DNA of 64,000 bases from 2-12-FULL-60-25 sp003576745 (lineage in GTDB: Bacteria > Patescibacteriota > Patescibacteriia > 2-12-FULL-60-25), in assembly GCA_030272835.1 (NCBI GenBank), contig SZOQ01000001.1:143482-207481 (forward strand), read 5' to 3'. The stretch's first letter is position 1, and every line of letters starts with the position of its first letter. Under the pieces are notes generated by a model that worked only from the letters and a program-made list of their open reading frames with translations, did no database searches and was not told where the DNA came from. Of the stretch, positions 8,172 through 15,060 are shown one piece after another. Position numbers and translations under genes: made by a program.

Positions 8172-8230
8172 TATAATATAGCGTGAACAATTCAAGTGTA
8201 CCGTTTTTTTCTTCCGTAACAAGGAAAAAT

Positions 8231-8256
8231 AAAAACCGTCATTATTTGACGGTTTT
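8231..8256. terminator. Intrinsic terminator after the tRNA-Gln locus
   Basis: AAAACCGTCA-TTATT-TGACGGTTTT is a 10-bp hairpin with A and T runs on both sides. It lies directly after the tRNA locus in its transcription direction and can also end transcription arriving from the plus side. Confidence 0.8.
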
Positions 8257-8262
8257 TTATGG

Positions 8263-8295
8263 CTCGGGGGCCTGGGCTCGAACCAGGATTCACGG
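8263..8295 (-). pseudogene. Detached 3' half of tRNA-Gln (T arm and acceptor strand)
   Basis: A 33-34-nt stretch identical to the 3' half of the complete tRNA-Gln (8328-8361): end of the anticodon stem, variable region, T arm CCTGG-TTCGAGC-CCAGG and acceptor strand CCCCCGA. The anticodon loop is missing. It lies downstream of the intact gene and pairs in register with the 5' half at 8449-8475. Confidence 0.75.
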
Positions 8296-8328
8296 TTTTC
8301 CCTCACGTTTCGTCATTTGTGTTCTGCG

Positions 8329-8399
8329 CTCGGGGGCCTGGGCTCGAACCAGGATTCACGGCTTCAAAGGCCGCTGTCCTACCATTAGACGACCCCCGA
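8329..8399 (-). tRNA. tRNA-Gln (anticodon TTG)
   Basis: A complete cloverleaf reads on the minus strand: acceptor TCGGGGG/CCCCCGA, D stem GTC/GAC with TAATGGTAG loop, anticodon stem GCGGC/GCCGT around CTTTGAA (anticodon TTG), T arm CCTGG-TTCGAGC-CCAGG, discriminator G. CCA is not encoded. The flanks extend the acceptor helix by GCGC/GCGC. Further out a GACGAAACGT/ACGTTTCGTC pair places the tRNA at the tip of a longer hairpin, bracketed by two halves of the same tRNA. Confidence 0.9.
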
Positions 8400-8448
8400 G
8401 CGCAAAAAGCAATCATTTCGACGAAACGTTTCGGGACAGGCGCCGGAT

Positions 8449-8475
8449 GCTGTCCTACCATTAGACGACCCCCGA
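8449..8475 (-). pseudogene. Detached 5' half of tRNA-Gln (acceptor strand and D arm)
   Basis: These 27 nt are identical to 8373-8399 of the intact tRNA: acceptor TCGGGGG, TC, D arm GTC-TAATGGTAG-GAC and the first bases of the anticodon stem (AGC). The sequence then diverges. With the 3' half at 8263-8295 it could form an acceptor stem, D arm and T arm around the whole insert. Confidence 0.75.
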
Positions 8476-8545
8476 AAGGTTGGTATGACGGGGCGCTTAG
8501 CGCCTAGCGAAGCGTTGCGAGAATACATGATCATGGACTCTTTTT

Positions 8546-8655
8546 CAAGGGGGAAGTACGTGGTTGCGTGGTTGCGTAGAAAAACAAACTATTCGCGACT
8601 CGGTTCCCCCTACGCAGCGACGCCACCGTGTACGCCGCAACCCGCTATCCCCTCC
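8546..8655. repeat. Palindromic heptad repeat element R17
   Basis: GGGGGAAGTACGTGGTTGCG and GGTTGCGTAG are followed about 35 nt later by CCCCCTACGCAGCGACGCC and GTACGCCGCAACCC. This gives an inverted pair built from the C-rich CTACGCAAC vocabulary. The right edge reaches the stop codon of the antiporter gene. 8476-8545 upstream of the tRNA locus shows only a short GGCGCTTAGCGCC palindrome. Confidence 0.6.
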
Positions 8656-9676
8656 ACACCGCAAATGCGATATACGCAACATAGAGGATCAGAAAAATAA
8701 TGCCCCGTTTGCGGCCGAGGGTATGACGTGCGGCAACCGTTTGCGGAGCGCGGAGGAAGCGGCGGACGAACAATGATATGAAAAGCAAAAGAGATGCGGC
8801 AACGGCCACAAGGACGTCGAAAGAACTTGACGTATCGAATGGCAGGGGGCGGATAAGGGCGCTCACGCCCAGAATCCAAAAAATATTGAAGATGTTGGAA
8901 CCGACGACATTGCCGATGGCGAGATCGGCTTTGCCTTTCCGGGCGGCGGCAATGGACGTAACGAGTTCCGGAAGCGATGTGCCGAGAGCTACCACGGTAA
9001 GACCGATAAGGGCATCGCTCACCCCCACAGAAGACGCAAACGCGGTAGCGGCGTCAACCGTTATTTTCCCGCCAAGCGTAAGCGCACCTATGCCGAGACC
9101 GACCAAACCGATGGATGCCGCGAACGGAAATTCCTCCGGTTTCGGCGCCTCTCCCTCCACTTTGCTGATACCGAATGTGTAGTACAGGAAGATAATGAAA
9201 AAAGCTAAAAAGACAAAGCCGTCAATGCGGTCCAAAACATTTACGGCGGCGCCGGCGAGAAATGCGTCATTCGACATGACCCAAAGCAGAATCATGGCGA
9301 GAAAGGCCATAGGAATTTCTTTCCATACGGTATTCTCTTTCACCGCAAGCGATCGAAAGACGGCCGTTGCGCCAAGAATAAGCAGGATATTCGCAATATT
9401 GGAACCAACGACATTGCCGATGGCGAGCCCCGTGCTTCCCGTAACGGAAGAAAGAATATTCACGATAAGCTCCGGCATGGAGGTGCCGAAGGCTACGACG
9501 GTAAGCCCGATCACGATGGCCGGAATACCCCAGCGCGCGGCGATGGACGAGGAACCGTCAACAAGCCAGTCTGCGCCGCGGACCACGACATAGAGTCCAA
9601 TCAAGAGCGCGCCGAATACAAATATCACGGGAATGCCCTGAAGAGGATTGGTGAGGAAAAAAGCGGAAAGAGACAT
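8645..9676 (-). CDS. Calcium/sodium antiporter (CaCA superfamily, YrbG type)
   Basis: From the ATG at 9676 (MSLSAFFLTNP) the protein has 343 residues, about 10 TM helices and the two inverted alpha repeats of the CaCA superfamily. Repeat 1 has GLTVVAFGTSMPEL with GNVVGSNIANILLILG. Repeat 2 has GLTVVALGTSLPEL with GNVVGSNIFNIFWILG. The acidic residues in GTS(M/L)PE line the cation site. Such proteins exchange Na+ or H+ for Ca2+ across the cytoplasmic membrane. Codons upstream of 9676 in the same frame read repeat R4 and are unlikely to be translated. The stop lies in or beside repeat R17. Confidence 0.9.
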   Translation of the reverse strand: MSLSAFFLTNPLQGIPVIFVFGALLIGLYVVVRGADWLVDGSSSIAARWGIPAIVIGLTVVAFGTSMPELIVNILSSVTGSTGLAIGNVVGSNIANILLILGATAVFRSLAVKENTVWKEIPMAFLAMILLWVMSNDAFLAGAAVNVLDRIDGFVFLAFFIIFLYYTFGISKVEGEAPKPEEFPFAASIGLVGLGIGALTLGGKITVDAATAFASSVGVSDALIGLTVVALGTSLPELVTSIAAARKGKADLAIGNVVGSNIFNIFWILGVSALIRPLPFDTSSSFDVLVAVAASLLLFISLFVRRFLRAPQTVAARHTLGRKRGIIFLILYVAYIAFAVWRG

Positions 9677-9684
9677 AGGGCTGG

Positions 9685-9905
9685 GGCTCATCAGGTCTCG
9701 GGTTACGGGAAAATCATCGCTGGACGATTTTGGCAATTGGCACAAGGGCAAAGGGAACGGGTTTCGGGGCGCACGGCTTACAGACTACGAACCTACGATC
9801 TTACGGACCCAAGGGCATGGGGCAAAGGGAAACAGTTACGGGGTTCGGGTAGAATTATGCTCCCCTACGCAACTACGTACTCTTTCCCCCCTACGCCCTA
9901 CGCAC
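9685..9905 (+). repeat. Heptad repeat element R4
   Basis: GATTTTGGCAATTGGC, AAGGGCAAAGGGAACGGG, TTCGGGGCGCACGGCTTAC and a second GGGGCAAAGGGAAACAG lead to the core TTCGGGTAGAATTATGCTCC (9845-9864). CTACGCAACTACGTACTC and CCCCCCTACGCCCTACGCAC follow. It ends inside the last codons of the next gene, whose TAG comes from it. Confidence 0.75.
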
Positions 9906-10374
9906 TATTCCTCATGAATTCTCTCGCGGCTTTGTCGTAGAGCTTCTTCAGGTCTGCGCGCGTTTTTTCTTCTGCGCGGTTGGTAGCGGCTATCCCCTCT
10001 TCCAAAAATGAATCCCAGGCGGGAAGATTGCCAACCGGAGTTTCGGAAAGGGCGACGAGCAGGGTAAAGAGTTCGGCGGCATTGAACGGCAGGCGGAGCA
10101 GACGGTTCCAGTACGGAATATATTCATTCGAAAGCGGTACCGTAGCCACACGATGATGATTCGCCCAAAGATGAAGAGCGTCGGCGAAACGACGGTCATG
10201 CGTCCGGACAGGCTTTACGCCCGGCACGGAAATGCCGCGCGCCTGCCAGTCCCGTACGAACGGACCGATCAACTGTTCTCCCGAGCCGGCAAGCGATGCG
10301 CACAAAAACGCGCCATCCTCGCAGACGATTTCTCCGAGCAATTCACGGCCGTCGTCGAAGAGCAGAATGATCAT
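9898..10374 (-). CDS. Unknown soluble protein
   Basis: This 158-residue protein is not recognised. It starts MIILLFDDGRELLGEIVCEDGAFLC, which looks like a small beta-barrel N-terminus. A central segment follows with VPLSNEYIPYWNRLLRLPFNAAELFTLLVAL, then a charged helical tail. There is no signal or membrane helix. It overlaps the preceding gene by 4 bp (ATGA), placing it last in the ftsE-ftsX operon. Its C-terminal RNSA and TAG stop are written by repeat R4. Confidence 0.6.
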   Translation of the reverse strand: MIILLFDDGRELLGEIVCEDGAFLCASLAGSGEQLIGPFVRDWQARGISVPGVKPVRTHDRRFADALHLWANHHRVATVPLSNEYIPYWNRLLRLPFNAAELFTLLVALSETPVGNLPAWDSFLEEGIAATNRAEEKTRADLKKLYDKAAREFMRNSA

Positions 10375-11180
10375 AGGGATTCATGCGCCTCGCGAAGACA
10401 GCGTTCGAGACGATGAAGTTCGGCATCGGACATGTTCGGCAAGCGCGAGCAGAGCCGATCCATCGTCTCTTCGGCATTCCGCAACAGTTGACTCGCGGCA
10501 GACATGGAAAGACGGTCGCGTCCGATGCGCCATGGCAGGAGCTGATTCTCGAGAAGTACGCAGTCATAAAAAGCCTCCACGGTTTTGGGCGGCACATGAT
10601 GAAGGACGCGCTCTTCGCTCCAGAGCGGTTCCGGCGCCATATCCGCCGGCTCGAGAAGTCCGCTCACATACATCTTAAGCCACCCCGGAGGAATTCGATG
10701 CGGGAGCGCGGCGAATTCCCGCTCCCATGAGTCGGAACGGATCCCCGAATGTTCGCGCCGCCGTTGAACTTCTTTGGCGAGCGAAGCCATAAACCGTTTT
10801 GCTTCTTCGGTAAGCGGCGCGCGCGTTCGAAGCAAAGATTCGACCTCTTTGCGCGCCGCAACACGATGCTTCTGCCGTATCTCTTCCGCCTTGTCCGCCA
10901 GATTCCTCGCTTTGGCTATGACAGCGCGAATTGCCGCCGTTTCCCCTCCTTTCTGGCGCTTCAATGCGACAATAAGGGGCTCTGCGAAAGCGGGGACGGT
11001 CTGCGGCATGCGGGAAACGGATCGTGTACTGCGGGCCGTGCGGGATGTCGTATGCGAAACGTCCGCCGGTCGTTGGATGCGGGATACGGACCTTGCGTTA
11101 TGGGTCTTGCGTTTCGAAACACGGGACCCTTTTCCTGATCCCCGAGACCCCCCGCCCTTTGCCCTCGTCTTCACAGCCAT
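10371..11180 (-). CDS. Unknown protein with repeat-derived basic N-terminus
   Basis: The 269-residue frame begins one base after the FtsX stop. Residues 5-60 are low-complexity Arg/Ser/Lys/Gly (for example KGGGSRGSGKGSRVSKRK). Their DNA (about 11000-11165) uses the intergenic heptad vocabulary. From about residue 58 (MPQTVPAFAEPLIVALKRQKGG) a helical, charged domain follows that I do not recognise, containing LPHRIPPGWLKMYVSGLLEP and ERVLHHVPPKTVEAFYDCVLLENQLLPWRIGRD. An internal ATG at 11009 may be the ancestral start. A link to division is inferred only from the operon. Confidence 0.55.
   Translation of the reverse strand: MAVKTRAKGGGSRGSGKGSRVSKRKTHNARSVSRIQRPADVSHTTSRTARSTRSVSRMPQTVPAFAEPLIVALKRQKGGETAAIRAVIAKARNLADKAEEIRQKHRVAARKEVESLLRTRAPLTEEAKRFMASLAKEVQRRREHSGIRSDSWEREFAALPHRIPPGWLKMYVSGLLEPADMAPEPLWSEERVLHHVPPKTVEAFYDCVLLENQLLPWRIGRDRLSMSAASQLLRNAEETMDRLCSRLPNMSDAELHRLERCLREAHESL
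10995..11165. repeat. Heptad-type repeat inside coding sequence
   Basis: TGCGGGATACGGACCTTGCG, TTATGGGTCTTGCG, and CCTGATCCCCGAGACCCCCC with CCCTTTGCCCTCG match the intergenic vocabulary but lie in the first 60 codons of the unknown gene, open in its frame. Confidence 0.5.
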
Positions 11181-11181
11181 A

Positions 11182-12102
11182 TTAACGCTTTAAATATTTC
11201 CCGACCGCGGCCCAGCTCGTAACGATGACAATCAGGGCAAGCCCGCCTCCTTCAATCAACAGCAGGAGCGGCCAATTTCCCGTAAAATACGATGCGAGCC
11301 CGGGATCAGCTCCGTCATAGAGCGGCGTGAGAATGGGATTCATCCAGGCAATACCGATACCGACGAGGAGGCCGGTAATCACCATGGCGAGAGCGGCGAG
11401 AAAAAGCCCCTGCAATACAAAAGGGGCACGGACATACAGCGAGGATGCTCCCACGAGGCGCATAATGCCGATTTCCTCGCGTTGGGTGTAAATGGCCACG
11501 CGCACGGTATTGAACACAATGAGGATGCCGATAAGCGCAAAGACGATAATAAGCGCGGTCCCTGCCCAGCGCACCTGTTCGGACAGGGCGTGCACGCGGG
11601 CAATGGAATCCGCGTGGTCGTCATAGGTGCGGGATTCAATGGCGTCGGCGAACTGGGGATTCTTGAGGGTTTCAATGATGAAAGGATAATTGGACGTGTC
11701 ATGCGCCTGAATGCGCAGGGTCGCGCCGAGCGGATTCTCTTCAAGCTCGCCGAGCGCCTGCAGAATTTCCGGGTCATTCGCATGCCGTTCGCGGAACATC
11801 TCGAGCGATTGATCCGCGGGAATAAGCTCGACGGCCCGTACTTGGGGAAGCCCTTCAATAAAAAAACGCGCCTGCCGCACGAGCGCGTCATTGGCATCGC
11901 GCTTAAAAAAAACGGTGACGTCGATTTTATCTTCCAGAATGTTCACGGCGCGGCTCAAAAGCGCGTTCACGCCAATCAGCAGATTCACCGACGTCAGTGC
12001 GAGAATAAGCACCATTACCGTGGCAATGCCGAGCCATGCGTTCCGGATAATATTCTGGAATGCCGCTTTGATCACCCGCGCCCCATTGGTGAAATATTTC
12101 AT
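11182..12102 (-). CDS. ftsX: Cell-division permease-like protein FtsX
   Basis: Starting at the ATG at 12102, one base after the FtsE stop, the 306-residue product has the FtsX plan. A short cytoplasmic N-terminus (MKYFTNGARVIKAAFQNIIRNAW) is followed by TM1, then a large extracytoplasmic domain of about 120 residues (DKIDVTVFFKRDAND, NPLGATLRIQAHD). TM2 contains FALIGILIVFNTVRVAIYTQREEIGIMRLVGAS, followed by TM3 and TM4. FtsX pairs with the ATPase FtsE and transmits its cycle through the membrane to activate peptidoglycan hydrolases at the septum. The family identity is clear. A hydrolase partner could be the gene heading this operon. Confidence 0.9.
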   Translation of the reverse strand: MKYFTNGARVIKAAFQNIIRNAWLGIATVMVLILALTSVNLLIGVNALLSRAVNILEDKIDVTVFFKRDANDALVRQARFFIEGLPQVRAVELIPADQSLEMFRERHANDPEILQALGELEENPLGATLRIQAHDTSNYPFIIETLKNPQFADAIESRTYDDHADSIARVHALSEQVRWAGTALIIVFALIGILIVFNTVRVAIYTQREEIGIMRLVGASSLYVRAPFVLQGLFLAALAMVITGLLVGIGIAWMNPILTPLYDGADPGLASYFTGNWPLLLLIEGGGLALIVIVTSWAAVGKYLKR

Positions 12103-12103
12103 A

Positions 12104-12787
12104 TCAGCCAAGCTGGTATTTTCCGTGCTTATGATCGGATACGACTTTGCCGTCCGCAAGCGCGATGACGCGTTTCCGTAGCGCATTCACGACCTCGCGA
12201 TTATGCGTCACAAGTACCACGGTAGTGCCGATTTCATTGATTTTCTGCAAAAGGTCGATGATGTCCTGCGTATTCAAGGCATCAAGATTTCCGGTCGGTT
12301 CATCCGCGAGCAGAACTTTTGGCCGATGCACGAGGGACCGCGCAATCACCACGCGCTGAGCCTCGCCGCCGGAAAGCTGCTGCGGATAACGGCGATCTTT
12401 GTCTTCCAGACCGACAATGCGGAGCACCTGTGGCACAATGTCGCGGATGCGCTTTCCGGGCTGTCCGGCAACCTCGAGCGCAAACGCCACGTTTTCGTAT
12501 ACGGTTTTTTTTGGAAGAAGTTTGAAGTCCTGGAACACCGTCCCGATTTGGCGGCGCAAGAGCGGAACCTCGCGCCTTCGGATACGAGTAATATCCCAGC
12601 CGCCGATTTCAATGGTGCCGCGCGACGGACGCTCTTCCGCGATCAAGAGCTTCGCGAGCGTGGTTTTTCCGGCGCCGCTCGCCCCCACAATGGAGACGAA
12701 TTCCCCCGGTTCAATGCGAAGACTAATATCATTCAGGGAATGAATGTTCGGCGGATAAATTTTCGAGACGTTTTTAAGATTGATCAT
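12104..12787 (-). CDS. ftsE: Cell-division ATP-binding protein FtsE
   Basis: From the ATG at 12787 (MINLKNVSKIYP) this is a 227-residue ABC ATPase. It has Walker A GASGAGKTT (about 36-44), Q-loop FQDFKLLPKKTVYENV, signature LSGGEAQR, Walker B VLLADEPTGNLD and an H-loop VTHN. The combination VFQDFKLLPKKTVYENVAFAL is typical of FtsE. The longer in-frame extension upstream reads the palindromic repeat R5 and should be excluded. It is coupled to ftsX (TGATATG junction). Confidence 0.93.
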   Translation of the reverse strand: MINLKNVSKIYPPNIHSLNDISLRIEPGEFVSIVGASGAGKTTLAKLLIAEERPSRGTIEIGGWDITRIRRREVPLLRRQIGTVFQDFKLLPKKTVYENVAFALEVAGQPGKRIRDIVPQVLRIVGLEDKDRRYPQQLSGGEAQRVVIARSLVHRPKVLLADEPTGNLDALNTQDIIDLLQKINEIGTTVVLVTHNREVVNALRKRVIALADGKVVSDHKHGKYQLG

Positions 12788-12789
12788 GA

Positions 12790-12872
12790 GAGCAGGAGGT
12801 AGGAAGTGGGAAGTGGGAACATGTTCTATGTTCTTCCACCCTACTCCCCACTTCCTACTCCCTACTTCCTGT
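12790..12872. repeat. Palindromic heptad repeat element R5
   Basis: GGAGGTAGGAAGTGGGAAGT on the left pairs imperfectly with CCCCACTTCCTACTCCCTAC on the right across about 20 nt. The words are ACTTCCT/ACTCCCT heptads in both orientations. It separates the DPBB gene from ftsE and would form a hairpin in their common transcript. Confidence 0.65.
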
Positions 12873-14006
12873 TTACCACTTCCATGGCGGCGGCGGGAGT
12901 TCGTCCGCAAGGGCGTAGACCGGGTCTTCCGGCTTTACAAGATCAACGACGACGCCCAAAACGCCGCCGCGCGGATTGCCAATACGGTCGAAGGCAACAT
13001 AGTCAAGATCGATGACGCGGTCGGGATGTACGCTTCGATCCGGACCCCAGTCATTCACGGTCACGACGGTAAAGGTGTTCGGATCGTCGGCGCGCGCGAC
13101 GCGAAGACGCGTCCCTTTGGGGACATCCGGAGACGCGGCGCACAGACATTCTTTATAGCGATACCAGGAAGCAATGCCGTATCGCATAATGCCGCTGCGA
13201 TAGGCGGGCGCATACACGGCTTTGTTTGCCGCGGCTGTCCGCATGGTTACATGCTCTCCGGAAAACGCCGCCGAAACCGTATTCACCGATGATGACAGAA
13301 CTCGCACCTCCGCCTGTTCGCCGGATTCGGGCGGCCGGAGCGCCTTAAATGTAAGCGTGAACATTCCAGCCGGCGATATTGCATCGTCCGATCCGAATGC
13401 AATTTCAAGCCCCCAGCTTGCTTCAGTCTGATCCGCCTCCTGTCCCCCGCGCGTACGCGTGAGCGTGAGCGTGGTGGGTTTTAGAAGCGCTCGTTCGTCC
13501 CAGGCAAGCACGGCCGCGCCGCCAAAGGCGTCCATGGTCACGGGTCTGCCCACAAACCCCTGATCAAGCATGAGAAATACGCGCTCATCCGTATAGGTAA
13601 TCCCATCTGCCCCGGTCGCTTCCTCGTTCATCGATTCTTGCACAGTCAAAACCGCCTCAAAATCCGCTGAAGAAAGGCTGATATCCGCGGAAGCGAAGAC
13701 GGTTTTGTGTTTGTCGTCAAGCGTGATATTGATGGAACCCGACGGGGACAGCGCCTCCGCGTTTTCAAAAGATATGCGCACGCGATCGCCGTCCACATTC
13801 AGCGTCACATTCGTAGGGGCCTGCAGCGTATTCGCATCCCAGTCCACCACAAGGCGATTCTGAAACACCGAAAGCTCAACGGGTCTGCCCACGAATCCCT
13901 GATCAAGCATTAGAAAAAGAGTTTCTCCCTGGCCTTCCGCCGCATTGACGGCAAACGGGCTAGCCAGTAGAATTGCGCACACAATAGAAGGGTTAACCCA
14001 CCGCAT
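12873..14006 (-). CDS. Secreted double-psi-beta-barrel (RlpA-like) protein with duplicated domain
   Basis: I use the ATG at 14006, which a promoter places at the 5' end of a leaderless transcript. The 377-residue product has a signal peptide (cleavage near AVNA-AEG) and two related beta domains, each opening with FLMLDQGFVGRPV (about residues 30 and 143). Its C-terminal RlpA-like barrel carries GIASWYRYKECLCAASPDVPKGTRLRV, VTVNDWGPDRSVHPDRVIDLD and a final GVVVDLVKP. The Asp in NDWGP matches the acid used by MltA/RlpA-type lytic enzymes. With ftsE and ftsX directly downstream, a septal peptidoglycan-cleaving or -binding role is a reasonable inference. Confidence 0.75.
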   Translation of the reverse strand: MRWVNPSIVCAILLASPFAVNAAEGQGETLFLMLDQGFVGRPVELSVFQNRLVVDWDANTLQAPTNVTLNVDGDRVRISFENAEALSPSGSINITLDDKHKTVFASADISLSSADFEAVLTVQESMNEEATGADGITYTDERVFLMLDQGFVGRPVTMDAFGGAAVLAWDERALLKPTTLTLTRTRGGQEADQTEASWGLEIAFGSDDAISPAGMFTLTFKALRPPESGEQAEVRVLSSSVNTVSAAFSGEHVTMRTAAANKAVYAPAYRSGIMRYGIASWYRYKECLCAASPDVPKGTRLRVARADDPNTFTVVTVNDWGPDRSVHPDRVIDLDYVAFDRIGNPRGGVLGVVVDLVKPEDPVYALADELPPPPWKW

Positions 14007-14013
14007 AGAACGC

Positions 14014-14042
14014 AGTTTAAAGGAAAAGAACGAGAAGGCCAA
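14014..14042 (-). promoter_or_regulatory. Promoter of DPBB-ftsE-ftsX operon
   Basis: On the minus strand TTGGCC, a 17-nt spacer and TAAACT are followed by 7 nt and the ATG at 14006. The longer reading frame would start upstream of this -10 box, so the downstream ATG is preferred. Confidence 0.6.
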
Positions 14043-14147
14043 GGGTACGCGGGTCTTGGGTTATGGGTCGTGAGGAATATTTCCGCGAAACCTTTTAGGT
14101 AGGCGGCGTATGATCCACAACCCAAAATTCACAACCCATAACCCACC
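14041..14147. repeat. Heptad repeat element R6
   Basis: GGGTCTTGGGTTATGGGTCG and, 45 nt on, CACAACCCAAAATTCACAAC with CCATAACCCACCC form an inverted pair of TTATGGG/CCATAAC words between the DPBB promoter and tRNA-Gly. Confidence 0.55.
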
Positions 14148-14148
14148 C

Positions 14149-14223
14149 GCGGGTATCGTATAGTGGCTATTATGAATGCTTCCCAAGCATTAGAGAGGGG
14201 TTCGATTCCCCTTACCCGCTCCA
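14149..14223 (+). tRNA. tRNA-Gly (anticodon CCC)
   Basis: The cloverleaf has acceptor GCGGGTA/TACCCGC, anticodon stem AATGC/GCATT around TTCCCAA and a T arm with GGTTCGATTCC. Discriminator T and an encoded CCA follow, unlike the tRNA-Gln in this window. Confidence 0.93.
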
Positions 14224-14224
14224 G

Positions 14225-14299
14225 GCCAGCTTAGCTCAGCGGTAGAGCAATGCTTTCGTAAAGCAGAGGTCCCGGGTTCAAATCCCGGAGCTGGCTCCA
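14225..14299 (+). tRNA. tRNA-Thr (anticodon CGT)
   Basis: It begins one base after tRNA-Gly. Acceptor GCCAGCT/AGCTGGC, D arm GCTC...GAGC, anticodon loop TTCGTAA, T arm CCGGG-TTCAAAT-CCCGG, discriminator T and encoded CCA are all present. Co-transcription with tRNA-Gly is near certain. Confidence 0.93.
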
Positions 14300-14302
14300 T
14301 AC

Positions 14303-14331
14303 AAAAACCGCGTCCGACGGACGCGGTTTTT
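14303..14331 (+). terminator. Intrinsic terminator of the tRNA-Gly/tRNA-Thr unit
   Basis: AAAAACCGCGTCC-GAC-GGACGCGGTTTTT gives an 8-bp GC-rich stem extended by A:T pairs and a T run, 4 nt after the tRNA-Thr CCA. Confidence 0.9.
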
Positions 14332-14344
14332 GTAAATCAACGTT

Positions 14345-14425
14345 ATTCAGAGACGAGGAAGGAGAAAGAAAGGGCCGGCATGCCGCGCCCCTCCTTCCCA
14401 CTCCCTGCTCCCCGACCCTCCTCCT
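14345..14425 (+). repeat. Heptad repeat element R7 (short)
   Basis: A short G-rich AGGAAGGAG stretch is followed by CTCCTTCCCACTCCCTGCTC and CCCGACCCTCCTCC. Only the right-hand, C-rich words of the family are recognisable. Confidence 0.45.
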
Positions 14426-14443
14426 GCACGACACCTGCCCGAT

Positions 14444-14475
14444 AAAAAAGCCCCGCCATGTATGCGGGGCTTTTT
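14444..14475. terminator. Intrinsic terminator (bidirectional)
   Basis: AAAAAAGCCCCGC-CATGTAT-GCGGGGCTTTTT has a 7-bp GC stem with A and T runs on both sides. It lies about 50 nt after the DUF378 gene in that gene's direction. Confidence 0.85.
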
Positions 14476-14524
14476 CGTATTCGTCATTCACATGACTCAC
14501 GACCGTACGCAGATTCGTCATTCA

Positions 14525-14821
14525 TCACGACATCCCGCCTGATGGAGGCATATTGCCGCCTTCGTGATGCCCGCCTTCGTGATGAGCAGGCGTCTCTTCC
14601 TTCTTTTTCATATCCCCGACACTGATTTTGCACGTCTTGCAGTTCTCCTTCATGAGCATCATGACCGCAGCCACGCCCACGAGTACATAGACGAGCCGCT
14701 CAACGAGCGGAAGCCCGCCGAGGATTGCCGCGACGAGATTGAACTTAAAGAGCCCGACAAGGCCCCAATTAAGCGCACCGGCGAGAACAAGGACCCAGGA
14801 TGTTTTATGGATCCCGCACAT
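14525..14821 (-). CDS. DUF378 membrane protein with His-rich tail
   Basis: The product (98 residues from the ATG at 14821) has two membrane helices in the DUF378 pattern: TSWVLVLAGALNWGLVGLFKFNLVAAILGG, then LVERLVYVLVGVAAVMML. A cytoplasmic tail with CKTC and a duplicated HHEGG-HHEGG motif follows, which looks able to bind metal. DUF378 has no assigned function. A TATGAT box (minus, 14829-14834) ends 7 nt before 14821. The in-frame ATG at 14833 overlaps that box, so the shorter form is preferred. Confidence 0.75.
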   Translation of the reverse strand: MCGIHKTSWVLVLAGALNWGLVGLFKFNLVAAILGGLPLVERLVYVLVGVAAVMMLMKENCKTCKISVGDMKKKEETPAHHEGGHHEGGNMPPSGGMS

Positions 14822-14828
14822 CTTGTGC

Positions 14829-14834
14829 ATCATA
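14829..14834 (-). promoter_or_regulatory. -10 box of the DUF378 gene (leaderless)
   Basis: TATGAT is followed by GCACAAG and the ATG at 14821. It overlaps the alternative ATG at 14833. Confidence 0.45.
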
Positions 14835-14912
14835 ACGATTCTGTCATTAAGAATGAAAAGTATCGTTTACATATCATAGCTTAAAGAACCTGGGGGTTTC
14901 GTCAAGAAAAGG

Positions 14913-15022
14913 CATGGATAAAAGAGCGGGGCAAAGGGCAAAGGGCAAAGGGAACGGGGTTCGGGGAGAATTATACCCATACGCAACTACGTACTCTTCC
15001 CCCCTACGCAACCTCATTCCCG
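14913..15022 (+). repeat. Heptad repeat element R8
   Basis: GGGGCAAAGGGCAAAGGGCA (three 7-nt GGCAAAG units) and GGAACGGGGTTCGGGGAGAA are followed by a core variant ending TTATACCCATACGCAAC and by CTACGTACTCTTCCCCCC. It ends just before the -35 box of the next gene. Confidence 0.75.
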
Positions 15023-15023
15023 T

Positions 15024-15052
15024 TTGCCTCTCCAAAACCCGCCCCGTACAAT
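15024..15052 (+). promoter_or_regulatory. Promoter of small acidic protein gene (leaderless)
   Basis: TTGCCT, a 17-nt spacer and TACAAT are followed by 8 nt and the ATG at 15061. This decides the start over the longer frame, which would begin in repeat R8. Confidence 0.65.
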
Positions 15053-15060
15053 CCTCGCAT

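Noticed and set aside
8263..8475. Group I intron in a tRNA gene
   Set aside because: The insert is too short, has no P/Q/R/S core visible, contains a whole tRNA, and joining the outer halves does not give an anticodon loop.
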